From positions 71,714 through 135,713 of the forward strand of contig NZ_QVMN01000005.1 in assembly GCF_010501075.1 (NCBI RefSeq): 64,000 nucleotides of DNA. Reading direction: 5' to 3'. The notes beneath the pieces were generated by a model. It saw only the letters and a program-made list of their open reading frames with translations. It made no database searches and was not told the origin of the DNA. Made by a program: the position numbers and the translations under genes. Positions 1 through 7,165 of the stretch are shown piece by piece; within the stretch, counting starts at the first letter, position 1, and the number at the start of each line of letters is the position of its first letter. The DNA is from Dysgonomonas sp. 25. GTDB lineage: Bacteria > Bacteroidota > Bacteroidia > Bacteroidales > Dysgonomonadaceae.

Positions 1-464
1 GTCATCTCCAAGTGTTGCTCCTGGTCTTTTCCCACTGGCACGCGGTCGGCATTGTGCATCAGTATGTCGGCAGCCATCAGTGTAGGGTAGGTGAGCAGCC
101 CGGCATTGACATTTTCCGGATTCTTACGTGCCTTATCTTTGAACGAAGCCGTTTTCGACAACTCGCCCATATAAGCATGCATATTCAACAGCAGGTAGAG
201 TTCGCACACCTCAGGCACGTCGCTTTGCACATAGATGGTCGATATTTCGGGATCGATTCCGGCAGCCAGATACTCGGTCAGTACATTCTTAACGTTCCCG
301 TGAAGCATTTTCGGATCAGGATGCGTCGTAAGCGAATGATAATCGGCAATGAAGAAGAAGCAATTGTTCTCCTTTTGCATCTTAACGAAATTGCGCAAAG
401 CTCCGTAATAATTTCCCAAGTGAAGGTTTCCTGTCGAGCGGATACCGCTAACTACTGTTTCCAT
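1..464 (-). CDS. trpS: Tryptophanyl-tRNA synthetase, N-terminal part (cut by window edge)
   Basis: Cytoplasmic class I aminoacyl-tRNA synthetase that charges tRNA-Trp. Reading the minus strand from an ATG at 464 gives METVVSGIRSTGNLHLGNYY, which carries the HIGH-type signature (HLGN). It continues with FFFIADYHSLTTHP, the YLAAGIDPE and LLLNMHAYMGEL blocks, and GLLTYPTLMAADILMHNAD followed by VPVGKDQEQHLEM, all characteristic of TrpRS. The KMSKS loop and the anticodon-binding end lie outside the window. A minus-strand TATCTTTG box (508-515) suits a promoter for this gene. The plus-strand open frame over this stretch is only its shadow. Confidence 0.95.
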   Translation of the reverse strand, partial: METVVSGIRSTGNLHLGNYYGALRNFVKMQKENNCFFFIADYHSLTTHPDPKMLHGNVKNVLTEYLAAGIDPEISTIYVQSDVPEVCELYLLLNMHAYMGELSKTASFKDKARKNPENVNAGLLTYPTLMAADILMHNADRVPVGKDQEQHLEM

Positions 465-507
465 ATGTTGTTTTCTTTATTATTCAGTTGTCTAAAAAAT
501 TGAAGAA

Positions 508-515
508 CAAAGATA
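508..515 (-). promoter_or_regulatory. Bacteroidetes -7 promoter box for trpS
   Basis: TATCTTTG on the minus strand fits TAnnTTTG and lies about 45 nt upstream of the trpS start codon. No clear TTTG -33 element is seen at the expected distance. The region 465-688 between trpS and ybeY is AT-rich and otherwise holds only these divergent promoters. Confidence 0.5.
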
Positions 516-650
516 ATGAAAAATACACGAAAGCATGGAAACGGAAGTTTTTAATATATATAACATGCTAAATTGACATTTGCATTGTATATGGAATAAT
601 ATTTAGACTAATTAATGCAATAATCTCGGTATTTCTTACAAAGAATAAAC

Positions 651-658
651 TATCTTTG
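651..658 (+). promoter_or_regulatory. Bacteroidetes -7 promoter box for ybeY
   Basis: TATCTTTG fits TAnnTTTG and lies 30 nt before the ATG at 689. It overlaps a possible TTG start at 656, which is a reason to reject the longer reading of ybeY. Confidence 0.55.
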
Positions 659-688
659 TACTCCGGTACCATTACTCAACTAAATATC

Positions 689-1117
689 ATGGCAATTATC
701 TATCAGGCGGAAGACGTAAAGATGCCGCCATTGAAAAAACGCGAAACAACTAACTGGATAAAATCCGTCGCTGCTTCTTATGGCAAGAAAGTAGGCGACG
801 TAGCTTACATATTCTGTTCCGATGCCAAGATATTGGAAGTAAATAACCAGTATTTGCAGCACGATTATTATACCGATATCATTACGTTCGACTATACGGA
901 AGGCGATACCATTTCGGGCGATATTTTCATCAGCCTCGATACGGTGAAGAGCAATTCCGAACAGTTCAATACGGATTATATCGACGAACTGCATCGCATC
1001 ATCATCCACGGAGTCCTGCACCTGTGCGGTATAAATGACAAATCTGCCGGCGAGCGCAAACAGATGACCGAATGCGAAAATAAGGCGCTGGCGATGTTAG
1101 GCGGTTTAGCTAAATAA
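689..1117 (+). CDS. ybeY: Endoribonuclease YbeY (rRNA maturation factor)
   Basis: Single-strand-specific metal-dependent endoribonuclease of the UPF0054 family, acting in 16S rRNA 3' end maturation and ribosome quality control in the cytoplasm. The 142-residue protein has the family blocks YLQHDYYTDIITFDY and GDIFISLDTV and the metal site HRIIIHGVLHLCGIND. The first two histidines of H-x3-H-x5-H are present, but the third position is Asp (GINDK rather than GYDH). I chose the ATG at 689 because the longer frame would start with TTG inside the promoter. The TPR lipoprotein gene follows 11 nt downstream, so the two may be co-transcribed. Confidence 0.93.
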   Translation: MAIIYQAEDVKMPPLKKRETTNWIKSVAASYGKKVGDVAYIFCSDAKILEVNNQYLQHDYYTDIITFDYTEGDTISGDIFISLDTVKSNSEQFNTDYIDELHRIIIHGVLHLCGINDKSAGERKQMTECENKALAMLGGLAK

Positions 1118-1128
1118 AATAACAATAG

Positions 1129-1995
1129 ATGAAAGTGTTGCGTATTTTTTATATGGCTTTTTCCTTTCTGCTTGCCGTCCTTGTATCGGCATGCAGCACG
1201 ACGGCTTCGTTCAAAGGGCATGCATATAGAGGCGACAATGCCGCGTCTGTTAAAGAGGCAATGCGAGCCTCCTTACGTAATACTTCTCTGTCCGAAGGGT
1301 TCGGGATTCTTGGGGAATGGCAGGAATATATAGAAACGACCGGAACGATTAAACCGGAATATAAACCTTTCATTCAATCGGAGGTTTTCCGCTATCGGGG
1401 AGATTTATATACAGCCGGAGCGGATTATATGCAGGCGTGGGACAATTATAATACGGCAATCTCGTTGGATGCGAATAATATAAATGCCCTCAGCAACAGG
1501 GTAGCCTTATATGCCAACAACCTGAAAGAATATGAATGGGCAAAGGAGGGTTTGAAGGATATTTTGAAAAAAAGGCCGGATTTTGCTGATGCTTATTTTG
1601 CTATGGGGCAGATTCATGACGAACAGAAACAATATAAGGAGGCTATATCTTATTACCATAAGGCAATAGCCCTCGATGGCAAGAATGAGCAATATAAAGC
1701 CAATAAGAGTGGAGCTTATGCCCGTTTATACCAATTCGAAACCGTAAGGGAAGATGCGGAAGAGCTTGTAGGGAAATATCCCGGAGACATAGATGCTTAT
1801 AAGCTCAGGGCTACTTTTTATTATACGGATGGAAAGTATCAGGAAGCTATCGACGATTATACCGAGGCGATAAATGTCTTCAAGCTTCCGGAATATTATG
1901 AGAAGCGCGCCGGAGCATATCGCAAATCAGGAGACGAAGAAAAAGCAGCAGAAGATGAGAAGCTTGCTGTTGCAGAGAGAGATAAGATGAAATGA
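1129..1995 (+). CDS. TPR-repeat lipoprotein
   Basis: Predicted lipoprotein of 288 residues. The signal peptide MKVLRIFYMAFSFLLAVLVSAC ends in a good lipobox (LVSAC). The rest is built of TPR-like helices: YMQAWDNYNTAISLDANNIN, FADAYFAMGQIHDEQKQYKE, AISYYHKAIALDGKNEQY and YQEAIDDYTEAINVFKLPEY. TPR domains act as protein-protein scaffolds, and the partner is unknown. The gene lies 11 nt after ybeY, and its stop overlaps the next start by 4 nt (ATGA at 1992-1995), which suggests translational coupling with the small membrane protein. Confidence 0.85.
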   Translation: MKVLRIFYMAFSFLLAVLVSACSTTASFKGHAYRGDNAASVKEAMRASLRNTSLSEGFGILGEWQEYIETTGTIKPEYKPFIQSEVFRYRGDLYTAGADYMQAWDNYNTAISLDANNINALSNRVALYANNLKEYEWAKEGLKDILKKRPDFADAYFAMGQIHDEQKQYKEAISYYHKAIALDGKNEQYKANKSGAYARLYQFETVREDAEELVGKYPGDIDAYKLRATFYYTDGKYQEAIDDYTEAINVFKLPEYYEKRAGAYRKSGDEEKAAEDEKLAVAERDKMK

Positions 1996-2336
1996 TACAT
2001 TCCTTGTTCGTGGAAGAAAAAGAGATAAAAAAGAAGGTAGATTATGATGTCGTTGCGATTCTGAAAACAGCAGGTATTTTGTTTTTAGTACTTGTGGTAG
2101 AATTTATATGTATCAGTTTTATCACTTCGCGTAGTTCCGAACTTTGGTTTTATGGCTGGCTATTTGCCGTTCCGAGCATTTTATTACTTATGATTATCAT
2201 TTCCTTTTTTGCCCAAAAAGGTACCGGTTATCGTATTTTTTATAGATGGGCAGGTTTTATCTTATTGCTGTTATATCTAATAACTCTGCCGGTTACTTTC
2301 ATCATGCTCGTCATGGCTTCTCCTCCCTATCGTTGA
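1992..2336 (+). CDS. Small membrane protein of unknown function
   Basis: 114-residue protein with no family that I recognise. After a charged start (VEEKEIKKKVDYD) it has three hydrophobic stretches: TAGILFLVLVVEFICISFI, LFAVPSILLLMIIISFF and GFILLLLYLITLPVTFIMLV. A three-span inner-membrane protein is therefore likely. Its start overlaps the stop of the TPR lipoprotein gene (ATGA), so the two probably form one transcription unit and may work together. The gene is not near any mobile element. Confidence 0.7.
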   Translation: MIHSLFVEEKEIKKKVDYDVVAILKTAGILFLVLVVEFICISFITSRSSELWFYGWLFAVPSILLLMIIISFFAQKGTGYRIFYRWAGFILLLLYLITLPVTFIMLVMASPPYR

Positions 2337-2469
2337 TAGGCAGGTTGGTGGCTTTTCAGTGAAATAATAATGGAAAATAGAATAATTGTATCAACTAATA
2401 AAAACGCAAGAGATATATCGAAATATGGACATAAAGGCTAAGGAAAGCATAAATGTTGTAGTTTTTGCT

Positions 2470-2477
2470 TACTTTTG
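2470..2477 (+). promoter_or_regulatory. -7 promoter box before the nfn pair
   Basis: TACTTTTG fits TAnnTTTG, about 60 nt upstream of the start at 2536. The 200-nt gap from 2337 contains no gene that I can support. Confidence 0.4.
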
Positions 2478-2535
2478 TTTTTTTGGTTGTATTATGTTAG
2501 AAAATTTCAGATTGCAGGAGAAATTTATTAAGTAA

Positions 2536-3318
2536 ATGAATAAAATTGTAGACAAAGAGTACTTTTCGGCGAATGTGGTGAAATTCGAAGTAGAAGCGCC
2601 GCTAATAGCCAAAAGCCGTAAGGCCGGGCACTTTGTGATTGTCCGTGTCGGTCAGAAGGGAGAACGTATCCCGTTGACGATTGCGTCATCCAATATCGAA
2701 AAAGGGACGATAACCATCGTTATACAGGCAGTTGGAGCTTCATCGAAGAAGATTTGCGACCTCAACATCGGCGATTACATCGACGATGTTGTCGGCCCGT
2801 TGGGACAAGCCACGCATATCGAAAAATACGGAACTGTTATCTGTGCCGGCGGAGGGGTGGGCGTTGCGCCCATGTTGCCTATCATCGAAGCGATGAAGAA
2901 AGCCGGAAACCGTGTGATTTCCGTATTGGCCGCCCGTACCAAGGATTTGGTCATACTCGAAGAGCAGGTAGCCGAATATTCGGATGAGGTGGTAGTGATG
3001 ACCGACGACGGTTCGTACGGCAAGCAAGGCTTGATAACAAACGGTATAGAAGACGTTATTAACCGCGAGAAGGTAGACCTTTGCGTGACCATAGGGCCTG
3101 CCATTATGATGAAATTCGTATCTATCCTGACGAAGAAATACAATATCCCTACAATGGCATCCCTCAACACCATCATGGTAGACGGAACGGGGATGTGCGG
3201 CGCATGCCGCATAACCGTAGGCGGACAAACAAAATTCGTTTGTGTAGACGGGCCTGAATTCAATGCCCACGAAGTGGACTTCGACGAAATGTTGATGAGA
3301 TTGAAGGCATACAACTAA
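2536..3318 (+). CDS. nfnA: NADH-dependent ferredoxin:NADP+ oxidoreductase small subunit (NfnA/SudB type)
   Basis: 260-residue FAD/NAD-binding protein of the family annotated as sulfide/dihydroorotate dehydrogenase-like. It has an N-terminal FAD-binding beta barrel (FVIVRVGQKGERIPLTIASS), an NAD-binding stretch (VICAGGGVGVAPMLPIIEAM) and a C-terminal cysteine motif (GTGMCGACRITVGG, then FVCVDGPEF) that binds a [2Fe-2S] cluster. With the following glutamate-synthase-like subunit, 18 nt downstream, it forms the NfnAB arrangement. Characterised NfnAB enzymes couple NADH, ferredoxin and NADPH by flavin-based electron bifurcation. Whether this one bifurcates is inferred from gene order and motifs only. 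Confidence 0.85.
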   Translation: MNKIVDKEYFSANVVKFEVEAPLIAKSRKAGHFVIVRVGQKGERIPLTIASSNIEKGTITIVIQAVGASSKKICDLNIGDYIDDVVGPLGQATHIEKYGTVICAGGGVGVAPMLPIIEAMKKAGNRVISVLAARTKDLVILEEQVAEYSDEVVVMTDDGSYGKQGLITNGIEDVINREKVDLCVTIGPAIMMKFVSILTKKYNIPTMASLNTIMVDGTGMCGACRITVGGQTKFVCVDGPEFNAHEVDFDEMLMRLKAYN

Positions 3319-3336
3319 CCAGCTAAAGAAAGAACA

Positions 3337-4815
3337 ATGGAAGAACAAGATAAAATCAAAGAACGCCGCAACGAGGCTTGGCGCGACGAATTGCGCCGCA
3401 GCATGAAGGCGAAAGAGCGTACCGACCGCCCCCGGGTGCATATGCCGGAATTAGACCCCGAATACCGTAGCCACGAGCTGAAAAAAGAGGTGAATCTGGG
3501 ATTGAGCGACGAGCAGGCTGTTTACGAGGCTGCCCGCTGTCTGGATTGCCCTACGCCGACGTGTATGAGCGGTTGCCCGGTGAGCATTAATATTCCGACG
3601 TTTATCAAAAATATCGAGCGAGGCGAATTCCTCGAAGCAGCTAAGGTATTGAAGGAAACAAGCGCATTGCCTGCCGTGTGTGGACGTGTTTGCCCACAGG
3701 AGAAACAGTGCGAAGCGCAATGTATTTATACCTTGAAAATGAAGAAAGAGCCGGTAGCTATCGGCTATCTCGAACGCTTTGCTGCCGACTACGAACGCTT
3801 ATCGGGAAATGTTTCTATCCCCGAATTAGCTCCTGCCAACGGTATCAAAATTGCTGTTGTGGGTTCAGGCCCAGCCGGATTGACTTTTGCAGTGGATATG
3901 GCTAAAAAAGGCTATGATATTACCGTTTTCGAAGCATTGCACGAAATAGGCGGTGTGTTGAAATATGGTATTCCCGAATTCCGTTTGCCAAACGAAATCG
4001 TAGAAACTGAAATCGACGTCCTTCGCAAGATGGGTGTGAAATTCGAAAAAGATTGTATCGTCGGTAAAACCATTTCGCAGGAAGACTTGCACGAAGAAGG
4101 CTTCAAAGGCATCTTTGTTGCCAGCGGAGCAGGATTGCCGAACTTTATGAATATACCGGGCGAAAACCTGATAGGGGTCATGTCCTGCAACGAATTCCTG
4201 ACACGTGTCAACCTGATGGATGCTGCAAGCGACGACAGCGATACGCCTGTTCAGAAAGGGAAGAAAGTAGCCGTTATCGGTGCCGGAAATACCGCTATGG
4301 ATGCTGTGCGTACTGCCCGCCGTCTGGGTGCGGAAAAAGCGATTATCGTTTACCGCCGCTCCGAAGAAGAAATGCCTGCCCGTATCGAAGAAGTGAAACA
4401 TGCCAAAGAAGAAGGTGTCGACTTCCTTACATTGCATAACCCGCTGAAATATGAAGGCGACGAAAACGGACGTGTACAGCGTATGCTCCTCCAGAAGATG
4501 GAATTGGGAGAACCTGATGCTTCGGGGCGTCGCAAGCCGGTGCCTATCGAAGGTGCTACCGAATGGGTAGACGTCGATCAGGTGATTGTCAGTGTGGGCG
4601 TGTCGCCGAATCCGCTTATCCCTTCATCCTTCAACGGGTTGCAGGTAAGCAAATGGGGTACGATTATCGTCAACCAAGATACAATGCAAAGCGATTTGCC
4701 GGAAGTTTACGCCGGGGGAGACATTGTGCGCGGAGGTGCAACGGTTATTCTCGCCATGGGTGACGGACGCCGTGCTGCCGCTGCTATGGACAAGGCATTG
4801 CAAGAGAATAAATAA
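3337..4815 (+). CDS. nfnB: NfnB-type flavoprotein, glutamate synthase small-chain-like
   Basis: 492-residue cytoplasmic flavoprotein. The N-terminal domain has two cysteine clusters for [4Fe-4S] centres (CLDCPTPTCMSGCPVSINIP and CGRVCPQEKQCEAQC). Next come an FAD Rossmann motif (VVGSGPAGLTFAVDMAKKGY) and an NADPH Rossmann motif (VIGAGNTAMDAVRTARRLGA). The C-terminal FAD site is YAGGDIVRGGATVILAMGDG. Automated annotation often names such proteins homotetrameric NADPH-dependent glutamate synthase (GltA). No large glutamate synthase subunit is nearby, whereas the NfnA-like gene directly precedes it, so NfnB is the better reading. The protein has an N-terminal charged extension of about 30 residues. 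A terminator follows at 4837. Confidence 0.87.
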   Translation: MEEQDKIKERRNEAWRDELRRSMKAKERTDRPRVHMPELDPEYRSHELKKEVNLGLSDEQAVYEAARCLDCPTPTCMSGCPVSINIPTFIKNIERGEFLEAAKVLKETSALPAVCGRVCPQEKQCEAQCIYTLKMKKEPVAIGYLERFAADYERLSGNVSIPELAPANGIKIAVVGSGPAGLTFAVDMAKKGYDITVFEALHEIGGVLKYGIPEFRLPNEIVETEIDVLRKMGVKFEKDCIVGKTISQEDLHEEGFKGIFVASGAGLPNFMNIPGENLIGVMSCNEFLTRVNLMDAASDDSDTPVQKGKKVAVIGAGNTAMDAVRTARRLGAEKAIIVYRRSEEEMPARIEEVKHAKEEGVDFLTLHNPLKYEGDENGRVQRMLLQKMELGEPDASGRRKPVPIEGATEWVDVDQVIVSVGVSPNPLIPSSFNGLQVSKWGTIIVNQDTMQSDLPEVYAGGDIVRGGATVILAMGDGRRAAAAMDKALQENK

Positions 4816-4836
4816 TCTACTATATGATTTTAGGAA

Positions 4837-4865
4837 AGAGGTGTCGTTAGCGATGCCTCTTTTTG
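4837..4865 (+). terminator. Rho-independent terminator after nfnB
   Basis: Hairpin with AGAGGTGTCG pairing with CGATGCCTCT (two G-T pairs) around a TTAG loop, followed by a T-run. Confidence 0.8.
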
Positions 4866-4873
4866 TATATTTG
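4866..4873 (+). promoter_or_regulatory. -7 promoter box for the GT-C gene
   Basis: TATATTTG fits TAnnTTTG directly after the nfnB terminator and 42 nt before the ATG at 4915. Confidence 0.45.
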
Positions 4874-4914
4874 CGGTAGACAACGAATCGGATTATCGGA
4901 AAAGGCTGATACCA

Positions 4915-6609
4915 ATGAATAAAAGAATAACCGTAAGTATCTTAAAATACGGGCTGATACTTATCTGCCTTTTGCTGTTTGTGGCAATCGGCGGATTGCT
5001 GATTGTCGGCTATGATACATTCTTTGGCTCACTGATAAATAAGATAGCCCTCCCCGAAAGCAAACATGTCGATTTGAAGCTCTTATTATCTCCCGAACGG
5101 AAATTGGCTGTCTGGGGAATCCTCATTGCTTCATTTGCAGCTTCTGCTATTGCCTTGTATTTCAGGGATAAATTGAGTGACTTTTTAATTCGTTTCGGGC
5201 GTGATGTGAAGCAGGCATTCCGGCATATATTCTCCGACGTCTGCACCGCTAAGGGGTTGGCTATTATGCTGATATCGTTTTCCTTGTCGGTCTATCTCGG
5301 CTTGACGGTTCCCGTCTCGTACGACGAAGCGTATACCTATCTGACCTTTGTCAACAAGCCGTTTTATTACAGTGCTACGTTCTACCCGAGCCCGAATAAT
5401 CATGTCTTGTATTCCCTTCTCGCCAACGCAACAGAAATGCTTCCGTTCTTATCCGAACTGTTTTGTTTGCGTTTGCCTGCTATCCTGCTCTCTCTATTGA
5501 GTTGGATAGTTATCTATTCTTTTATAAAGCGAGATTTCGCCGAATCGTTGTCGGTGTTGGCGACTGGTATTGTTTCCGTCCTGTTCATGTCTGTTTATTA
5601 TAGCTTTATGGCGAGGGGCTACAGCTGCGTAGTCTTGCTATTCGTCGTGTGCTTCTGGGCATCGTATAATATTATAAACAAAGGCAGCCGGACGAAAGAC
5701 TGGATGTTTTTTATGATAAGCAGCATATTGGGCGTTTACACAGTACCCTCGTTCGTCTATCCGTTAATATCGCTCAATGCCCTGATTCTGATATGTAATT
5801 ATCGGAATATCAGGCAGCAAATAGCCTATAATCTGGTGGCAGTTGCGAGTGTAGGTATGCTCTATGCCCCTATAATCCTATTGCAGAAACAAGGATTGGC
5901 CGCCATTACGAATAATCGCTTTGTTGCGCCTATTGACAGGTTCGAGGTAATTGAGAGGCTTCCGTCTTTTATCGCTAATACCATTTTCGAGATATTCGGC
6001 ATACCGTCTCTCATCATTGGTGGAGTTGTTATCGTAGCTTTTGTGATGACATGCATACGGAAAAATAAGCAACTGATACTGACATGGATTGTATTCCTTG
6101 CCTCGCCCGTGTTATTGTTAATATTACATTCGGTAATACCTTTCCCTCGGACTTTTATTTACTACGGCTTTGTGTTGGTCTTTTTAATATGCCTATCGTT
6201 TCGCCCTTATATCGAGAAGCTGAAAACTACTTATCTACTTATTGCTGTCATTATTATACAGGTGGCTGCTGCGATAAATTTTACGAACAAAATAGATGCA
6301 TACGAGGGGTATAATACGGCAGCCAAGCAAGTGAATGAATATGTATTGAAAGGGGAAGGTAAAAAATATTATCTGGCAAATTCTTTGTGTAACATTCATT
6401 TCGAATACGAATACTCGATTCGAGGCTACGATTCTGCAAATGTTAAATATGACAGCTATACTGTTATCAATGCCGACACTATCTCGGGTTATGATTATGT
6501 TATCATTGACAAAGGCAACGATGCAACGATGCATAAAACCCCTCTATACGAGAATGCATATCAGGTTGTTTACTCCGGCGAGGTGGCAGTAACCGAGACC
6601 GTCCGTTAA
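4915..6609 (+). CDS. GT-C-type membrane glycosyltransferase (PMT/ArnT-like, GT39-related)
   Basis: 564-residue polytopic membrane protein with about a dozen hydrophobic segments starting at residue 10. The first large extracytoplasmic loop carries VPVSYDEAYTYLTF (Asp137-Glu138) followed by SPNNHVLYSLL. This is the acidic-pair arrangement of GT-C enzymes, which transfer sugars from polyprenyl-phosphate donors. A soluble C-terminal domain follows the last helix (from about residue 465, ANSLCNIHFEYEYSIRGYDS). The substrate cannot be told from the sequence. The gene appears monocistronic. The base immediately after its TAA stop begins the degenerate CRISPR-like sequence at 6612-6647. Confidence 0.75.
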   Translation: MNKRITVSILKYGLILICLLLFVAIGGLLIVGYDTFFGSLINKIALPESKHVDLKLLLSPERKLAVWGILIASFAASAIALYFRDKLSDFLIRFGRDVKQAFRHIFSDVCTAKGLAIMLISFSLSVYLGLTVPVSYDEAYTYLTFVNKPFYYSATFYPSPNNHVLYSLLANATEMLPFLSELFCLRLPAILLSLLSWIVIYSFIKRDFAESLSVLATGIVSVLFMSVYYSFMARGYSCVVLLFVVCFWASYNIINKGSRTKDWMFFMISSILGVYTVPSFVYPLISLNALILICNYRNIRQQIAYNLVAVASVGMLYAPIILLQKQGLAAITNNRFVAPIDRFEVIERLPSFIANTIFEIFGIPSLIIGGVVIVAFVMTCIRKNKQLILTWIVFLASPVLLLILHSVIPFPRTFIYYGFVLVFLICLSFRPYIEKLKTTYLLIAVIIIQVAAAINFTNKIDAYEGYNTAAKQVNEYVLKGEGKKYYLANSLCNIHFEYEYSIRGYDSANVKYDSYTVINADTISGYDYVIIDKGNDATMHKTPLYENAYQVVYSGEVAVTETVR

Positions 6610-6611
6610 CC

Positions 6612-6647
6612 AGTGTATCCCCTCCGCAAATGAAAGCTAATCACAAC
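6612..6647 (+). repeat. Isolated degenerate CRISPR repeat; candidate tracrRNA anti-repeat
   Basis: A 36-nt stretch 518 nt left of the array aligns without gaps to its repeats at 27 of 36 positions. All nine mismatches fall in the first 18 positions; the last 18 nt (ATGAAAGCTAATCACAAC) match the array, being a hybrid of its two repeat variants. If the array is read leftwards (repeat beginning GTTGTAATTAGC), this sequence, read rightwards, is complementary to the 5' half of the crRNA repeat. That is what a type II tracrRNA anti-repeat looks like. A plain decayed repeat left by deletion is the alternative. No -7 box is visible directly upstream. Confidence 0.65.
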
Positions 6648-6659
6648 TTAATTCTTCTC

Positions 6660-6688
6660 ATATCAATAATTTATTTTATTGATATTTT
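6660..6688 (+). terminator. Perfect AT-rich hairpin downstream of the degenerate repeat
   Basis: ATATCAATAA (6660-6669) pairs perfectly with TTATTGATAT (6676-6685) across a 6-nt loop and is followed by T residues. It could terminate the glycosyltransferase transcript or form the 3' hairpin of a tracrRNA-like transcript starting at the degenerate repeat. Confidence 0.55.
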
Positions 6689-6709
6689 CATTAACTTTAC
6701 AAAAAAAGC

Positions 6710-7045
6710 ATGAAGAAAAATATAATAATATATTTAGTGTTGGCTGTTGCTATTTTTAGTTTTCCATCGTGTGATGTTTGGTTGGGAGTACGGGGTACAG
6801 TTGTTGATTCTGAAACAAGCGAACCCCTAAAAGGTGTAAAAGTTTTTATAAATAATGAGAAAGGATTTACTACCACTGATTCAATTGGAAACTTTTATAT
6901 TTTAAGTGAAAAAAATTATGCTTTTAAAAAGGTAAAGAATGCTTCTTTAGAACTTAGATTTGAGTTAGATGATTATAAACTTTTAGATAGGAATATGTTT
7001 GTAAATAAAAAAGATAGTATTTTTTATCTCGAAAAAATAAAATAA
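6710..7045 (+). CDS. Small AT-rich lipoprotein with carboxypeptidase-regulatory-like fold
   Basis: 111-residue predicted lipoprotein: signal MKKNIIIYLVLAVAIFSFPS followed by Cys21. The body begins VRGTVVDSETSEPLKGVKVF and contains FTTTDSIGNFYI, the pattern of a carboxypeptidase-regulatory-like / CarboxypepD_reg beta-sandwich domain (G-x-V-x-D-x-x-T-x-x-P-L-x-G-x-x-V, then T-D-x-x-G-x-F). The function is unknown. The gene is much richer in A/T than its neighbours. It lies between the degenerate CRISPR repeat and the CRISPR array, which suggests that it arrived later or replaced something there. A possible -7 box (TAACTTTA) lies in the hairpin-to-gene gap. Confidence 0.7.
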   Translation: MKKNIIIYLVLAVAIFSFPSCDVWLGVRGTVVDSETSEPLKGVKVFINNEKGFTTTDSIGNFYILSEKNYAFKKVKNASLELRFELDDYKLLDRNMFVNKKDSIFYLEKIK

Positions 7046-7135
7046 AAGCAGGTAATGAATCTGCTTAACTTCTTCAATATTTATGTATGATATTCAATTA
7101 TAATCTATAATGGTTGTACCTCACACATAGTGTTC

Positions 7136-7151
7136 GGACATCTTGATGTCC
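7136..7151. repeat. Short palindrome 15 nt left of the CRISPR array
   Basis: GGACATC-TT-GATGTCC, a 7-bp inverted repeat with a 2-nt centre, lies just outside the first repeat at 7166. It could be a protein-binding palindrome or a small hairpin. No function can be assigned. Confidence 0.4.
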
Positions 7152-7165
7152 TTCCCATATCCGCT

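Noticed and set aside
12-503. 163-residue plus-strand open frame at the left edge
   Set aside because: It is the antisense shadow of the trpS N-terminal region, which gives unmistakable TrpRS motifs on the minus strand.
656-688. Upstream extension of ybeY starting at TTG 656
   Set aside because: The TTG lies inside the TATCTTTG promoter box, and the extra 11 residues are not part of the YbeY family.
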